The notes under the pieces are model-generated. The model was not told the origin of the DNA. It worked only from the letters and a program-made list of their open reading frames with translations, and did not search any database. Positions 47,227-56,037 of a stretch of DNA of 64,000 nucleotides are shown here, piece by piece. The first letter of the stretch is position 1, and every line of letters starts with the position of its first letter. The position numbers and the translations under genes are program-made. The stretch is from Varibaculum prostatecancerukia (lineage in GTDB: Bacteria > Actinomycetota > Actinomycetes > Actinomycetales > Actinomycetaceae): NCBI RefSeq assembly GCF_943169825.2, contig NZ_OW968402.1:496001-560000 (forward strand), written 5' to 3'.

Positions 47227-48243
47227 TCAATCTGTATTTATGTGGAGGTCATTTTCGAGAGCAAACTGGTAGATATCTCTGGTTAGTGATTGTGAATGCC
47301 AGCGGGCAAACTTTCCAGAGGTGTTTTGACGCATGGCTTGCAATGCAAAAGTTCTAGCACCTTGTAATATTTTTGGGTATTTTTGGCAGATTCTTTTTAA
47401 GTCACCGCTGGTAAACACCACTTGGTCGGCGGACGTGGACCTGTAGTCTACTTGGTCAACAAAAAACCCTCGGGTATAACGCTTCCAAGGTGTCGATAGG
47501 GAGAGCAGCCTGCTATGCGAAAACGTTCCGGCAGTAGTATTGAGACAGGAAAGTCCCGAGGCCTCCCTTCTCGGGAAGAAAAGAAGTTCCAGAGTCCCGG
47601 TATTTAGTGTTGCCCAACGACCTCCTGCAGTACTTGGATAATCTGAAATCGTCCAATACCTTCCTTCAAGCTTGATAGCTTCGGGAACCAGATTTGTTAA
47701 AGCAAAAACCAAATCAGCGAGAATGAGATCTCGGTATTCATCAGGAACCTGTTTTAGAAACTTCGAAGGTTCATTTCCCAAGGAAGGTAATTTTTCTTTC
47801 GTGCCGCACAAATCGTAGGGGCCATCCCCAAGTACCCAAGAATGCTGTTCCTCCACCGGTATCGCTTTATCCAGTTTTGAGGGTTGATTGTGACCTAAGT
47901 TCAGAGCACGATTCCGCAAAGGCTTACCAGATTCCCGAAATCTGCGAATTTCTCTATCTTCTATTTCCGTCAAGTTCAAGTCTTGGGGTACAGGCATAAA
48001 CCATAACTTCTCTATGTCATCCCAAGCTTCATGGTGATTGGTGTGACCACGCCGGTGCTGAGCAAAACGCGTTACTACATTCTGTGCTTGACCGACATAA
48101 AACTCGCCGTTGAAAAATTGGAGCACATAGATACCCCGGCGTTGTTCTGGAATTAACGCGGAAATCGACTCCAGCTGGGATACATTAAAGCGCAAATACT
48201 TAAGGTTTGCTTTACCGGGATTTGTGCTATTAGAAGAGGTCAT
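47227..48243 (-). CDS. GIY-YIG nuclease-domain protein
   Basis: 338 residues. A GIY-YIG domain fills about residues 30-110: RGIYVLQFFNGEFYVGQAQNVVTRFAQHRRG, with Arg and a later Glu region (LTEIEDREIRRF). The remaining 220 residues form a second domain I do not recognise, with several conserved-looking Trp/Tyr and a cysteine pair. It is alone on its strand in the toxin-antitoxin island. The start is ATG 48243 without a strong ribosome site. It may be a mobile-element or defence endonuclease. A relic of a second copy's start lies at 49441-49466. Confidence 0.78.
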   Translation of the reverse strand: MTSSNSTNPGKANLKYLRFNVSQLESISALIPEQRRGIYVLQFFNGEFYVGQAQNVVTRFAQHRRGHTNHHEAWDDIEKLWFMPVPQDLNLTEIEDREIRRFRESGKPLRNRALNLGHNQPSKLDKAIPVEEQHSWVLGDGPYDLCGTKEKLPSLGNEPSKFLKQVPDEYRDLILADLVFALTNLVPEAIKLEGRYWTISDYPSTAGGRWATLNTGTLELLFFPRREASGLSCLNTTAGTFSHSRLLSLSTPWKRYTRGFFVDQVDYRSTSADQVVFTSGDLKRICQKYPKILQGARTFALQAMRQNTSGKFARWHSQSLTRDIYQFALENDLHINTD

Positions 48244-48395
48244 CGCGTGGTTCGGTTCGGGTTAGTGTCAACAGCAGCTCGCTTGCTCGACACAGTATAT
48301 CAACAGCCAATCTGCCCCGAGGCGAATTTCGTGGAGCCCGGTTTCGAGTGGGTGTTCGCTCGCTGCGCTCTCTACGGCTCTTCTTCGCCTGTTTT
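48225..48395. repeat. imperfect duplicated segment, left copy
   Basis: Two blocks, AGAAGAGGTCATCG...TTCGGTTCGGG (about 48231-48267) and GGGTGTTCGCTCGCTGCGCT (about 48349-48368), recur in the same order at about 49455-49492 and 49597-49616. They flank the relBE genes and the small membrane protein gene. Confidence 0.6.
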
Positions 48396-48483
48396 TCCTT
48401 GGGTAGTACGGTCGAACGTCACTGGAAGATAATCGCCGATGATGCTTATTGGAATAGACTTTATCAGTGCAAATTACTGGCTT

Positions 48484-48750
48484 TCATTTGTCATAGATAT
48501 CGCGGCGGTGTCCTAAATCGATTGCTAGGATTAGCAGCTCTGAGTCCATGATGTCGCAGATAACCCGGTAGTTTCCCACGCGATAACGCCAGTAGCCGGA
48601 TAGTTCGCCTTTCAGGGCTCTACCTTTTGAGCGGGGGTTATCTAGCTGGCTAACAATATGGAGTTCTTTTAGGATTCGCTTCGCAGAGGTGGCATCAATC
48701 TTGCTGAGAGCCTTTTCTGCGCGCCGAGTGAAATCAATTCTCCATACCAT
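48484..48750 (-). CDS. relE: RelE-family toxin
   Basis: 88 residues, full length. WRIDFTRRAEKALSKIDATSAKRILKELHIV and SGYWRYRVGNYRVICDIMDSELLILAIDLGHRRDIYDK show the RelE/ParE-type fold with the Arg and Tyr residues of RelE ribonucleases. ATG 48750 lies inside the end of the antitoxin gene (17-nt overlap). It cuts mRNA on the ribosome until blocked by RelB. A relic of a related gene is at 46262-46300. Confidence 0.92.
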   Translation of the reverse strand: MVWRIDFTRRAEKALSKIDATSAKRILKELHIVSQLDNPRSKGRALKGELSGYWRYRVGNYRVICDIMDSELLILAIDLGHRRDIYDK

Positions 48751-49009
48751 AGCGAGACATCATTTCTTCTAGGCTGACGGTGTCGAGCTGTCCTGCGCGG
48801 TAGGCTGCCGAATCTCGATGTAAAGCGCGCGCGTAATCGGATACTGGTGCCGCCACTTCGAAGGGGATACGTCGTTCAGTCCCAACTTTTTTGGCAAAAA
48901 TTGTAAAGGCGGCGGTCAGAGTCAACCCCATAGCTTTACAAGCATCTTCCATCGACTCTTTCACATCAGTATCGAGTTTAAAATTAACATTTGATGTTGT
49001 TGGTTTCAT
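48734..49009 (-). CDS. relB: RelB/DinJ-family antitoxin
   Basis: 91 residues from ATG 49009, placed by AAGGAGGATACGTA; the open frame extends to 49108 but those residues are poor coding sequence. The N-terminus NVNFKLDTDVKESMEDACKAMGLTLTAAFTIFAKKV is the ribbon-helix-helix of RelB; the C-terminus LEEMMSRYGMEN is charged. It overlaps relE and forms the second complete toxin-antitoxin pair of the island. Confidence 0.9.
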   Translation of the reverse strand: MKPTTSNVNFKLDTDVKESMEDACKAMGLTLTAAFTIFAKKVGTERRIPFEVAAPVSDYARALHRDSAAYRAGQLDTVSLEEMMSRYGMEN

Positions 49010-49129
49010 TACGTATCCTCCTTTTTTATAGTTATTGTCAGTGTACTTCATTATTTTATATTTGTAATCCATTGTTCTGTTGGTTGTTAAAAACGAAGGG
49101 GCTGACAAACTGTAAGCCGTCTAATTCCG

Positions 49130-49198
49130 GGCGGTGATTCTAAAAGCAGGACAAGAAAAATCGAGCTGCGGAATTTTCCGGTATTCTGACTGACAGAT
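49130..49198 (+). repeat. dispersed element, copy C (upstream of the small membrane protein)
   Basis: GGCGGTGATT (49130-49139) and ACTGACAGAT (49189-49198), 49 nt apart, identical in both blocks to copy A. It ends 31 nt before the small gene at 49230, as copy A ends 39 nt before dinJ. Confidence 0.45.
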
Positions 49199-49229
49199 CT
49201 TAAGATTTTATGGGATGGGGGCAGTGGTC

Positions 49230-49439
49230 ATGCGGTGGTACGAGAATCCCGATCTGTACTGGGTTATTGGTTGCTGCTTAGTGGGTTGTAGTGGAGTTTT
49301 CGCGGTACTACTGTTCTGCGGTGCAGTCAGCGTTATTACTGGGGTAGCTAATATTCTTTCTACTTTGGCTCTTGCTATTACCTGTTATGTTTTGTGCTAT
49401 CGGTTTAAACAATCTACGTCTGACTCAGATAAAAACTAA
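49230..49439 (+). CDS. small two-helix membrane protein
   Basis: 69 residues from ATG 49230, preceded by GGGATGGGGG; an in-frame ATG lies 15 nt upstream. Two hydrophobic stretches (about residues 9-30 and 35-55) and a polar KQSTSDSDKN tail are visible. It has no recognised family. Its leader carries the same repeated element as dinJ, so it may be a passenger or toxin-like member of the island. Coding status is likely but not certain. Confidence 0.5.
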   Translation: MRWYENPDLYWVIGCCLVGCSGVFAVLLFCGAVSVITGVANILSTLALAITCYVLCYRFKQSTSDSDKN

Positions 49440-49440
49440 C

Positions 49441-49466
49441 TAAACCGTGCCACTAGAAGAGGTCAT
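49441..49466 (-). pseudogene. relic of the start of a second GIY-YIG gene
   Basis: The minus-strand frame begins MTSSSGTV and stops. This matches the MTSSNST start of the intact GIY-YIG gene, and the upstream DNA also matches (TTCGGTTCGGG). Only the first few codons remain. Confidence 0.5.
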
Positions 49467-49645
49467 CGTGGGATTCGGTTCGGGTGACTAGCAGCAGCTC
49501 ACTTTGAGCGGGTAGTTGCACCTGCGGTGCCTACCCTTCTTCGCTCGGATCAGAAATATGAAAGCAAGCTTTCATACTCACGATCCTCACTCAGAGCGGG
49601 TGTTCGGTCGCTGCGCTCCCTACGACCCTTCTTCACTCCGGTTAC
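49455..49645. repeat. imperfect duplicated segment, right copy
   Basis: Partner of the segment at 48225-48395: AGAAGAGGTCATCG...TTCGGTTCGGG, then GGGTGTTCGGTCGCTGCGCT at about 49597-49616. The second block sits about 75 nt before tRNA-Gly and shares CAGAGCGGGTG with the tRNA 3' end. Confidence 0.6.
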
Positions 49646-49690
49646 AAGCATTCAAACGCGTTCCGCGCTTGAGCTTGTACCTCCGTTCAG

Positions 49691-49761
49691 AGCGGGTGAC
49701 GAGAATCGAACTCGCCTCTACAGCTTGGGAAGCTGTCGTTCTACCGATGAACTACACCCGC
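49691..49761 (-). tRNA. tRNA-Gly (anticodon CCC)
   Basis: Minus strand: acceptor GCGGGTG pairs with CACCCGC, D-arm GTTCATCGGTAGAAC, anticodon stem-loop ACAGCTTCCCAAGCTGT gives CCC, T-arm GCGAGTTCGATTCTCGT. CCA is not encoded. It bounds the toxin-antitoxin island on its 3' side. Confidence 0.95.
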
Positions 49762-49896
49762 GTTGGCATCTAGCCGCCTTTAGAGTATAACCAGTACCGC
49801 CGCCCCACTCAAAACGAGCGATTAAAGTGAGAATAAATGACCGGCGACGATGTCCTAAGCGGCTAACTTGGACTCATCAACCCCAGGGAGGAACAA

Positions 49897-50355
49897 ATGA
49901 CTTTCGTAGTGGCGCTAGCGGCTATCTGCGATGGCAAACTACTGTGCGCGCAGCGTTCCTACCCGGAAAAACTACGCGGTAAATGGGAGCTACCGGGCGG
50001 AAAAGTGCGCGAGGGCGAGGAACCGGTAGCAGCGTTAGTGCGGGAAATAAAAGAGGAACTCGATTGGGAGATTCCTCCCTCTCAGTTGAAGCACATCTTA
50101 CCCGGACCGCTCCCGGCGGGGAACTGGCCACTACTTAAAGGCGCCCAGATGCGAGTAATGATTTACCATCCCCGTGAGCTCCCGGCTCTGCAAGCTGGGG
50201 ACTCTCATCTCAGCTTGCAGTGGAGTCCGGCAGAAAAAGTAACACAGCTAGACTGGCTAGAACCCGACTTGCCTATAGCCGAAGCTATAAGTCGCGTCCT
50301 GAAAAACCAGCCTAGCTGCGTCCTCAAAAATAGATATCCAGCAACCGGAGCCTAA
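49897..50355 (+). CDS. NUDIX hydrolase (MutT-like)
   Basis: 152 residues. The Nudix box GGKVREGEEPVAALVREIKEEL (residues 34-55) is complete, with G-x5-E-x7-R-E-x2-E-E. ELPGGK and the opening FVVALAAICDGKLLCAQRS match 8-oxo-dGTP diphosphatases of the MutT type. It probably clears oxidised or damaged nucleotides. GGGAGGAACAA precedes ATG 49897. It stands alone, convergent with glpC. Confidence 0.88.
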   Translation: MTFVVALAAICDGKLLCAQRSYPEKLRGKWELPGGKVREGEEPVAALVREIKEELDWEIPPSQLKHILPGPLPAGNWPLLKGAQMRVMIYHPRELPALQAGDSHLSLQWSPAEKVTQLDWLEPDLPIAEAISRVLKNQPSCVLKNRYPATGA

Positions 50356-50373
50356 ACCCCGGTTAACTTAGTG

Positions 50374-51621
50374 TTAGCTATCTTTTAGCCCCATGGCCTC
50401 AAACAACAGATAGATTGGGTGGACAGCCGGCTTGCCGCCGCCCTTTGCCAGTTGCCAACGGCAAGTCTCGGTATCCGAAACTACCAGGTCAGAGTTGGTG
50501 CTCTTAATCTTGTCGAAGGCGGTCTTACCTACTGCCTGCGCAATATCGTACTTTTCGCGTTTCAACCCGTAGGTACCAGCAATCCCACAGCAGGTGGCTC
50601 CGGATTCGTGGACGGTCAGCCCAGGAATCTTGTCCAGCAGCTGCTTGCCTGGGGTACCAATGCCCGTGGATTTGAGCTGGCAAGGAGCGTGATAAGTAAC
50701 CGTGAGATTAATCGGCTCCAGATTATCCAGGTCCAGTTCTCCCCGGTCGTAAAGATCCAGCAGGAACTCGGAAATATCCCAAATGCGCCGCGAAACCTGC
50801 TCGAGCTCCTCATCTTGAACTCCCAGAATCTCGCGGGCTTCATGTTTGACCATGCCCACGCAAGAACCGGAAGAACCGATGATTGTCAGGTCATCCCCGG
50901 GAACGTTCAAATCATGCGCCAGCTTGCGAATCAGCTTCTTTGCCCCGTCATAAAGACCGTTAGACTGCTGCGCTAGACCGCAGCAGCCATGAGGCGGTAC
51001 CAGCACTTCGTATCCCAGGTGCTCGAGAATCTGCACCGAGCGTATAGAAGTGGTGGTTTCGAAGAACTCACCCGCGCAACCGTGGAAGAACACCACTTTG
51101 CCTTTAGTGGGGGCAGGAGCAGTGCGGGTATGCTTCTTGAACCATTTTTCAAAACTGAAACCATCCGCCACCGGCATCGGAGCTTCATGGTGAACCCCGA
51201 AAGTTTTCTCCACGATCTGTCGAATCGGCTTTTGCCGTAGCGCCCAGTTCGCGACCGGCGCCACCGGAGTCATTGCCTTACCCATAAACATGGTGTTGGA
51301 GATGAGCACATCGCGAAGCGGACGGCCGTTTTGTTGCTTCATCGCGGCGCGGGCCACGTTATTGAGCTCTGCAACCTTTACCCCTTGCGGGCAGACCAAA
51401 GTGCAGGTACCGCAGCTGGAACAGTAATCAATAGTGTGATCAACCGATAGCCCCTTACGGAAACGCTCCGCCTGCGGACCCACATATTTAGGTCCGGGGA
51501 ACAGGGGAGTAACCGCTGCCACCGGGCATTGGGTTTCACAAATCGTACATTTGACGCAAGCATCCAAGCTGGCTCGCATCAGCGGATTAAACTCGGGTTT
51601 ATTACGTAAATCCTTAGTCAT
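50374..51621 (-). CDS. glpC: anaerobic glycerol-3-phosphate dehydrogenase subunit C
   Basis: About 415 residues from ATG 51621, 8 nt inside the end of glpB and preceded by GGGAGA. Two ferredoxin-type Fe4S4 motifs (CVKCTICETQCP and CSSCGTCTLVCP) lie in the first 75 residues, and two CCG domains follow (HGCAGEF with CCGLAQQ; APCQLKS with CCGIAGTYG). It carries electrons from GlpAB to the membrane quinone. It is the last gene of glpABC. Confidence 0.94.
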   Translation of the reverse strand: MTKDLRNKPEFNPLMRASLDACVKCTICETQCPVAAVTPLFPGPKYVGPQAERFRKGLSVDHTIDYCSSCGTCTLVCPQGVKVAELNNVARAAMKQQNGRPLRDVLISNTMFMGKAMTPVAPVANWALRQKPIRQIVEKTFGVHHEAPMPVADGFSFEKWFKKHTRTAPAPTKGKVVFFHGCAGEFFETTTSIRSVQILEHLGYEVLVPPHGCCGLAQQSNGLYDGAKKLIRKLAHDLNVPGDDLTIIGSSGSCVGMVKHEAREILGVQDEELEQVSRRIWDISEFLLDLYDRGELDLDNLEPINLTVTYHAPCQLKSTGIGTPGKQLLDKIPGLTVHESGATCCGIAGTYGLKREKYDIAQAVGKTAFDKIKSTNSDLVVSDTETCRWQLAKGGGKPAVHPIYLLFEAMGLKDS

Positions 51622-52861
51622 TGGTATCTCCCAAAATCGTGTCACAAGCCCGCAAAGCGGAAGCTACAGCAATCCCGTCACCGGACTTTTCCCGCCACCG
51701 GGTGGCTCCCGCAAGCAATCCGCCAGTGGCATACAGGTTCTGATATAGCGGAGCCCCGGACGTGTCCAGTACCCGCATCTGGGAATCGACCCTTACTCCC
51801 ACTTCGAACAGTGGTTGGTTTGGTCCCCAATAGTCTTCGTGAACTAGCGGTCCTTCCGGGATTACTAGCGGTAAATCAAAGGCGCGTTCTTTCACCTTCC
51901 AATAAGAGTCCACATTCAAAGTTCCCGATTCAAAGCCGCCACCAGCGTAGATGAAGTGTTTAGCCGTGATGATGGTGTCAGACCCCGCAGAGTTGATAGT
52001 AACCGATTCCACGCGGCCATCTCGGGCACTAAGCCCGGTCACTTCCGAGCCGATAATATAGCGTGCCCCCAGGTCACGTACCATTTGGGTTAGGGTCTCA
52101 TTGATCCGCATCCCTGGAATAGAGGGCGGTAGCAGGGGAATCTCAAACACCTCATGGCTCAGGCGACGGGCAATATCTTTCCAAGCATCCCGGTCTTTTA
52201 GCCCCAGCACCGCCGGGAAACCAACCACTTCGCCCTCTTCTAAGTAGGGCTTGATAAGGTCACAGAACCTTGCCCGGAAATCTTCCCTATCGAGGGCGCG
52301 TGCGAAATTTAACCCGGAAGTGTCTGCTTCGCCCGGACGCACCGGAATATCTACCCAAATATGACGCGCACTAACACCGCCGCCACCAGGCAGTTCCCCT
52401 TTCTGCATATTTTCCGCCACCATCTGCGGATAAAAGTCCTTTAACTGGCGCAGCCCCACGATCACATATTTTTTGCCGTCCGCGGCTGCTCCCGCCAACA
52501 TGGAAGGCTGCGGCAAACAGGTAGGACGCCAAGCGCCCAGGCAGGTAGGCAAAAAAACATTCTTATCGGGGTTGCCCACCAGCAAATCCGCTCCTAGCAG
52601 CTCCTTTAACCAGTTTGCTGAATCGGCAACTGCCTTTGCCCCCAACTTTCCATAGGGGTGGGATTCGGGTAACTGATCGATTGCCTCTAGGGGATTATCT
52701 ACCCGCTCTGGGCTGTATCCGTATAGGTCAATAGTGCCTTGCCCGAGCTGGATACCCCCGATGCCTTTGGTGATTAAATCAACTTCCCGCCCGGCCTGAA
52801 GCAGCCGAACTGCAGCACTGAGTCCGGAAAGGCCAGCACCGATTACTACTACGTCTCTCAC
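51614..52861 (-). CDS. glpB: anaerobic glycerol-3-phosphate dehydrogenase subunit B
   Basis: 415 residues. The N-terminal VVVIGAGLSGLSAAVRLLQAGREV is a dinucleotide-binding fold, and the closing GGLLAGATRWREKSGDGIAVASAL matches GlpB flavoproteins. GTG 52861 overlaps the glpA stop (GTGA). GlpB carries FMN and passes electrons from GlpA to GlpC. Length is normal. Confidence 0.93.
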   Translation of the reverse strand: MRDVVVIGAGLSGLSAAVRLLQAGREVDLITKGIGGIQLGQGTIDLYGYSPERVDNPLEAIDQLPESHPYGKLGAKAVADSANWLKELLGADLLVGNPDKNVFLPTCLGAWRPTCLPQPSMLAGAAADGKKYVIVGLRQLKDFYPQMVAENMQKGELPGGGGVSARHIWVDIPVRPGEADTSGLNFARALDREDFRARFCDLIKPYLEEGEVVGFPAVLGLKDRDAWKDIARRLSHEVFEIPLLPPSIPGMRINETLTQMVRDLGARYIIGSEVTGLSARDGRVESVTINSAGSDTIITAKHFIYAGGGFESGTLNVDSYWKVKERAFDLPLVIPEGPLVHEDYWGPNQPLFEVGVRVDSQMRVLDTSGAPLYQNLYATGGLLAGATRWREKSGDGIAVASALRACDTILGDTND

Positions 52862-54504
52862 GCTAGTGCCTCCTTTACGGCTTCGCGTTCCCGTTTATCG
52901 CGTTCTTGTTCCACCGGGTTGAGTGCGACCTCGCTCAGTTGTCCTTTGCCAGGTGCATGCTCCAGGTCGAAAATTCCCTGCATAATCCAGTTATCGAGCG
53001 CGACTTCCCGGGCGGACTCCCCGAACAGGATGGGTTTGATCCCAATCCAACGATTCTTCATAAATAGGGAAATCATGTTGGTTGCCCGCTCAACGGAGGC
53101 AGCGCCTTGGTCATTGACAATCCCGGCACAACGCATGGAGCAGAACCCGCCCTGACATGGCCCCATCCCGATTCGGAGTTGCCGGCGCAGATCATCGAGG
53201 GAAGCATTGGGGAATTCCTGGATTTTTTCTTCCAGCATCCGTCGAGAAACCAGTTCGCATTCACAAATTATTTGGTCTTTATTCCACTGTTTTTCTCGCG
53301 CTTGCAAGCGGTCGGTGAGGCGATGCTCGCGGGAATCTTCCTGACCGGGTACTGCTTCCTGAGCGGTGCGACAGGGGCGTACGTCCTCCATCAGTTCGCA
53401 CATGATGTTCACAGCGCGTTCGGCCATGAGCCGGCAGGTAGTTAGTTTTCCGCCCGCCACCGTGAGCATTCCTTTTACTCCGTCGCGCTCCTGGTGATCC
53501 ATTATCGACATTCCTCGGGACATATGGCGCGAATCGGTAGCGGCGACCCGGTTGTCTTTAACCAAAGGACGCGCTCCCATCCATACGTGCAGAGGACGAG
53601 AATGACGGAATCCGGGCAGTAGAGCTTCCCCCGCGTCTAGCATTTGCTGGACTTCTTCGTCTTTTATCTCCAAAAAGTCGGCGCTGGGTGCCACCTGGTC
53701 GGTAGTACCGATAATGGCGACCTGATGGGCAGGCACAATCAAATCTCCATCCGAAGGGTAAACGCAGCGATTGATTACGTGCTGGCAGATGCGGTGATTC
53801 ATGGCAATCATGATCCCGGCGCCGGGAACTACATCTACATCATGGCAACCTGCCAGGGCGGCGATTTCACCTGCCCAAGGCCCTGCGCAATTAATTACGA
53901 ACTGGCAGTCGATGCGGACTTTTTCCCCACCATTCTTGTGATCTTCACAAATGACAGCACTAACAGCTCCGTCGGTAACCTCAATGTCGGTCACCCAGTG
54001 ATAGGGGAGGATTTCCGCGCCGTACTCTTTAGCTGACTCAGCAAACCCCCACACCATTTTCCAGCCATCGATAGTGCCATCTTGTACTGCGAAAGCTCGC
54101 TTTAGTTTAGGGTCCAGGCGCGGTTCGCGTCGCAGAGCTTCGGCAACAGAAATCTCGTAGGCAGGCACTTTGGTCTTTTGTGCACATTCCAAAAAAATAT
54201 CGGCGTGTTCTTCACTGTCTTGGGAAGTAGTTACAAATAGGCCGCCGGTGTCCTCTATCGCGTGGGGAACAACTTTCCGTAAAATAGCGTTTTCTTCCGC
54301 ACATTCGGTGGCGGATTCGGGATCCGATTTTACGTAGCGTCCTCCGGAATGGAGTAGACCGTGGAATCTTGCAGTGGTACCTTGGGCTAGATCGACCCGA
54401 TCTACCAGAGCGGTTTTAAATCCCCGCATAGCCACATCGCGCACCACGGCACTGCCGGTGGATCCGCCACCAATCACCACCACATCGACTTCAAGTTTTT
54501 TCAC
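52858..54504 (-). CDS. glpA: anaerobic glycerol-3-phosphate dehydrogenase subunit A
   Basis: About 548 residues from GTG 54504, placed by GGAGGCATAGG; the frame is open further upstream but without a site. The FAD motif VVVIGGGSTGSAVVRDVAMRG opens the protein. GTTARFHGLLHSGGRYV and GKLTTCRLMAE are typical of the glycerol-3-phosphate oxidase fold. The C-terminal [2Fe-2S] BFD-like domain has CECELVSR and GMGPCQGGFC. It oxidises glycerol-3-phosphate to dihydroxyacetone phosphate without oxygen. It lies downstream of the Ugp-like importer on the same strand. Confidence 0.95.
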   Translation of the reverse strand: MKKLEVDVVVIGGGSTGSAVVRDVAMRGFKTALVDRVDLAQGTTARFHGLLHSGGRYVKSDPESATECAEENAILRKVVPHAIEDTGGLFVTTSQDSEEHADIFLECAQKTKVPAYEISVAEALRREPRLDPKLKRAFAVQDGTIDGWKMVWGFAESAKEYGAEILPYHWVTDIEVTDGAVSAVICEDHKNGGEKVRIDCQFVINCAGPWAGEIAALAGCHDVDVVPGAGIMIAMNHRICQHVINRCVYPSDGDLIVPAHQVAIIGTTDQVAPSADFLEIKDEEVQQMLDAGEALLPGFRHSRPLHVWMGARPLVKDNRVAATDSRHMSRGMSIMDHQERDGVKGMLTVAGGKLTTCRLMAERAVNIMCELMEDVRPCRTAQEAVPGQEDSREHRLTDRLQAREKQWNKDQIICECELVSRRMLEEKIQEFPNASLDDLRRQLRIGMGPCQGGFCSMRCAGIVNDQGAASVERATNMISLFMKNRWIGIKPILFGESAREVALDNWIMQGIFDLEHAPGKGQLSEVALNPVEQERDKREREAVKEALA

Positions 54505-54876
54505 CCTATGCCTCCAGAATCTAACGCGGCCTCGCTGCCGCGCGTTCAGTAGTTGCCACAAGATCTCGCCCCTGCGGCTCTTTTTCAGCGTATATCGCAC
54601 ATCCATTTCTCGTCGGGCTTAGTGCGCACTTTGCACATATTCACACGCGATTTTTTGTTACTACACGTCCTCTCAAAAGCTAAAAGGTCTTTCGCTGCAA
54701 TTAGTTCCCCCGACAGGTTTGCACAGATTTGCAAAACCGTCGGGGGAGAGATTAATTTCTGAACGAATCACTAGCTAGGGGAGGGGACAACAAAAAGTTT
54801 AGCCGTCTCTCAGTCTGTGTTTGGTGAAAGTTCAAGTTAACTGCTTTAAGTTCACTACACGGTTTTATTTTTCCGA
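54505..54876. promoter_or_regulatory. glpABC leader and hairpin behind the importer operon
   Basis: 372 bases without a gene. An imperfect 17-bp stem (54707-54745, CCCCCGACAGG... with ...CCGTCGGGGG) surrounds TTTGCACAGATTTGCAAA, which itself is a near palindrome and could be a regulator site or part of the hairpin. A similar TTTGCACATATTCACA half occurs at about 54630-54645. I could not fix the promoter. Confidence 0.45.
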
Positions 54877-55998
54877 TTAACAAACTTCCGGAAGCGACAA
54901 AGATGCACTCTCGGATACGGCCTGCCCCGTAGCAGGATCGAAGAAGTAAAGTTCTTCTAAGTTGGGCTTCGTCCGATAGATCTCGCCACGATCAGGGAAC
55001 ACCCCTCGCTGCAATAACACCGCAGCTCGATCCGGGGTGGCAGCTACTTTTTCTGGGGGTTGCCCATATAGGAATGCCTGACTACCTAAGCGTTCGATGA
55101 TGTGGGTAGTAAGGGAAAGTGCCGCCTCCTCCTTACTGGCGGGTAACCAGGATTCTGGGCGCACCCCTAATATGACTTCCTCTTTTAATTGGGCACGCAC
55201 CGTCCTGGGAATTGGTACAGGCAAATCACCTAGCAGAGCTTGACCTTCAGAGTTAATAGGCAAAGTGAACAAGGTGATCGCCGGGGAACCTATGAAGGAA
55301 GCTACGAAAGTGTTTACCGGATTGCGGTAAAGGTCAGTAGGGGTAGCCACCTGTTGAAGTACCCCTGACTCCATCACCGCTACTCGATGACCCATAGTCA
55401 TTGCTTCCACTTGATCATGGGTCACGTAAACAGTAGTGACTTCTAGTTCGCGCTGCAAAGATGCAATCTCTCCCCGCATGGAAACCCGCAGTTTCGCGTC
55501 CAGGTTAGATAGCGGCTCATCCATGCAAAAAACGGTGGGTTTGCGCACGATTGCGCGCCCCATAGCGACCCTTTGCCGTTGTCCGCCACTCAGGGCACTG
55601 GGTTTGCGATCCAAAAGATCCTCTAGCTGCAGTAGCTGGGCTGCCCACTGCACCTGTTCCTTAATTTTATCTTTCGGCATCCTATTGTTTTCCAAGGCGA
55701 ATCCCATGTTTTGGGCAACCGTCATATTGGGATAGAGGGCGTAGCTTTGGAACACCATCGCCACGTCACGTGAACGCGGCCGGGCTCCGGTCATATCTTC
55801 ACCGCCGATCAAGATTCGTCCGGAGGTGACCGGCTCCAGGCCGGCCACCATCCGCAGCGAAGTGGATTTGCCACAGCCAGACGGTCCGACTAAAACTACG
55901 CATTCACCGTCCTCAATATGCAGATTCAGGGAATCAACTGCCGGTTTGGCTGCTCCCGAGAACAGGCGGGATGCATTTTCAAAAGTCACGCTAGCCAA
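54877..55998 (-). CDS. ugpC: ABC importer ATP-binding protein (UgpC/MsmK type)
   Basis: 373 residues. Walker A GPSGCGKSTSLRMVAG, Q-loop MVFQSYALYPNMTVAQN, signature LSGGQRQRVAMGRAIVRKPTVFCMDEPLSNLD and switch His in YVTHDQVEAMTMG are intact. The C-terminal OB-type regulatory domain (from about 240) is that of sugar importers. The start is TTG 55998 behind AAAGGAA. It is the last gene of the importer operon. Assignment to glycerol-3-phosphate rather than a sugar rests on the neighbours. Confidence 0.85.
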   Translation of the reverse strand: MASVTFENASRLFSGAAKPAVDSLNLHIEDGECVVLVGPSGCGKSTSLRMVAGLEPVTSGRILIGGEDMTGARPRSRDVAMVFQSYALYPNMTVAQNMGFALENNRMPKDKIKEQVQWAAQLLQLEDLLDRKPSALSGGQRQRVAMGRAIVRKPTVFCMDEPLSNLDAKLRVSMRGEIASLQRELEVTTVYVTHDQVEAMTMGHRVAVMESGVLQQVATPTDLYRNPVNTFVASFIGSPAITLFTLPINSEGQALLGDLPVPIPRTVRAQLKEEVILGVRPESWLPASKEEAALSLTTHIIERLGSQAFLYGQPPEKVAATPDRAAVLLQRGVFPDRGEIYRTKPNLEELYFFDPATGQAVSESASLSLPEVC

Positions 55999-56037
55999 GG
56001 CATTTCCTTTCTTGTTGGCGCCAATACGCCCTAATAG

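Noticed and set aside
49597-49761. Short match between the tRNA-Gly 3' end and upstream repeats as an att site
   Set aside because: The shared stretch is only about 11-12 bases (CAGAGCGGGTG), there is no integrase, and no copy of a longer tRNA end was found on the far side of the island.
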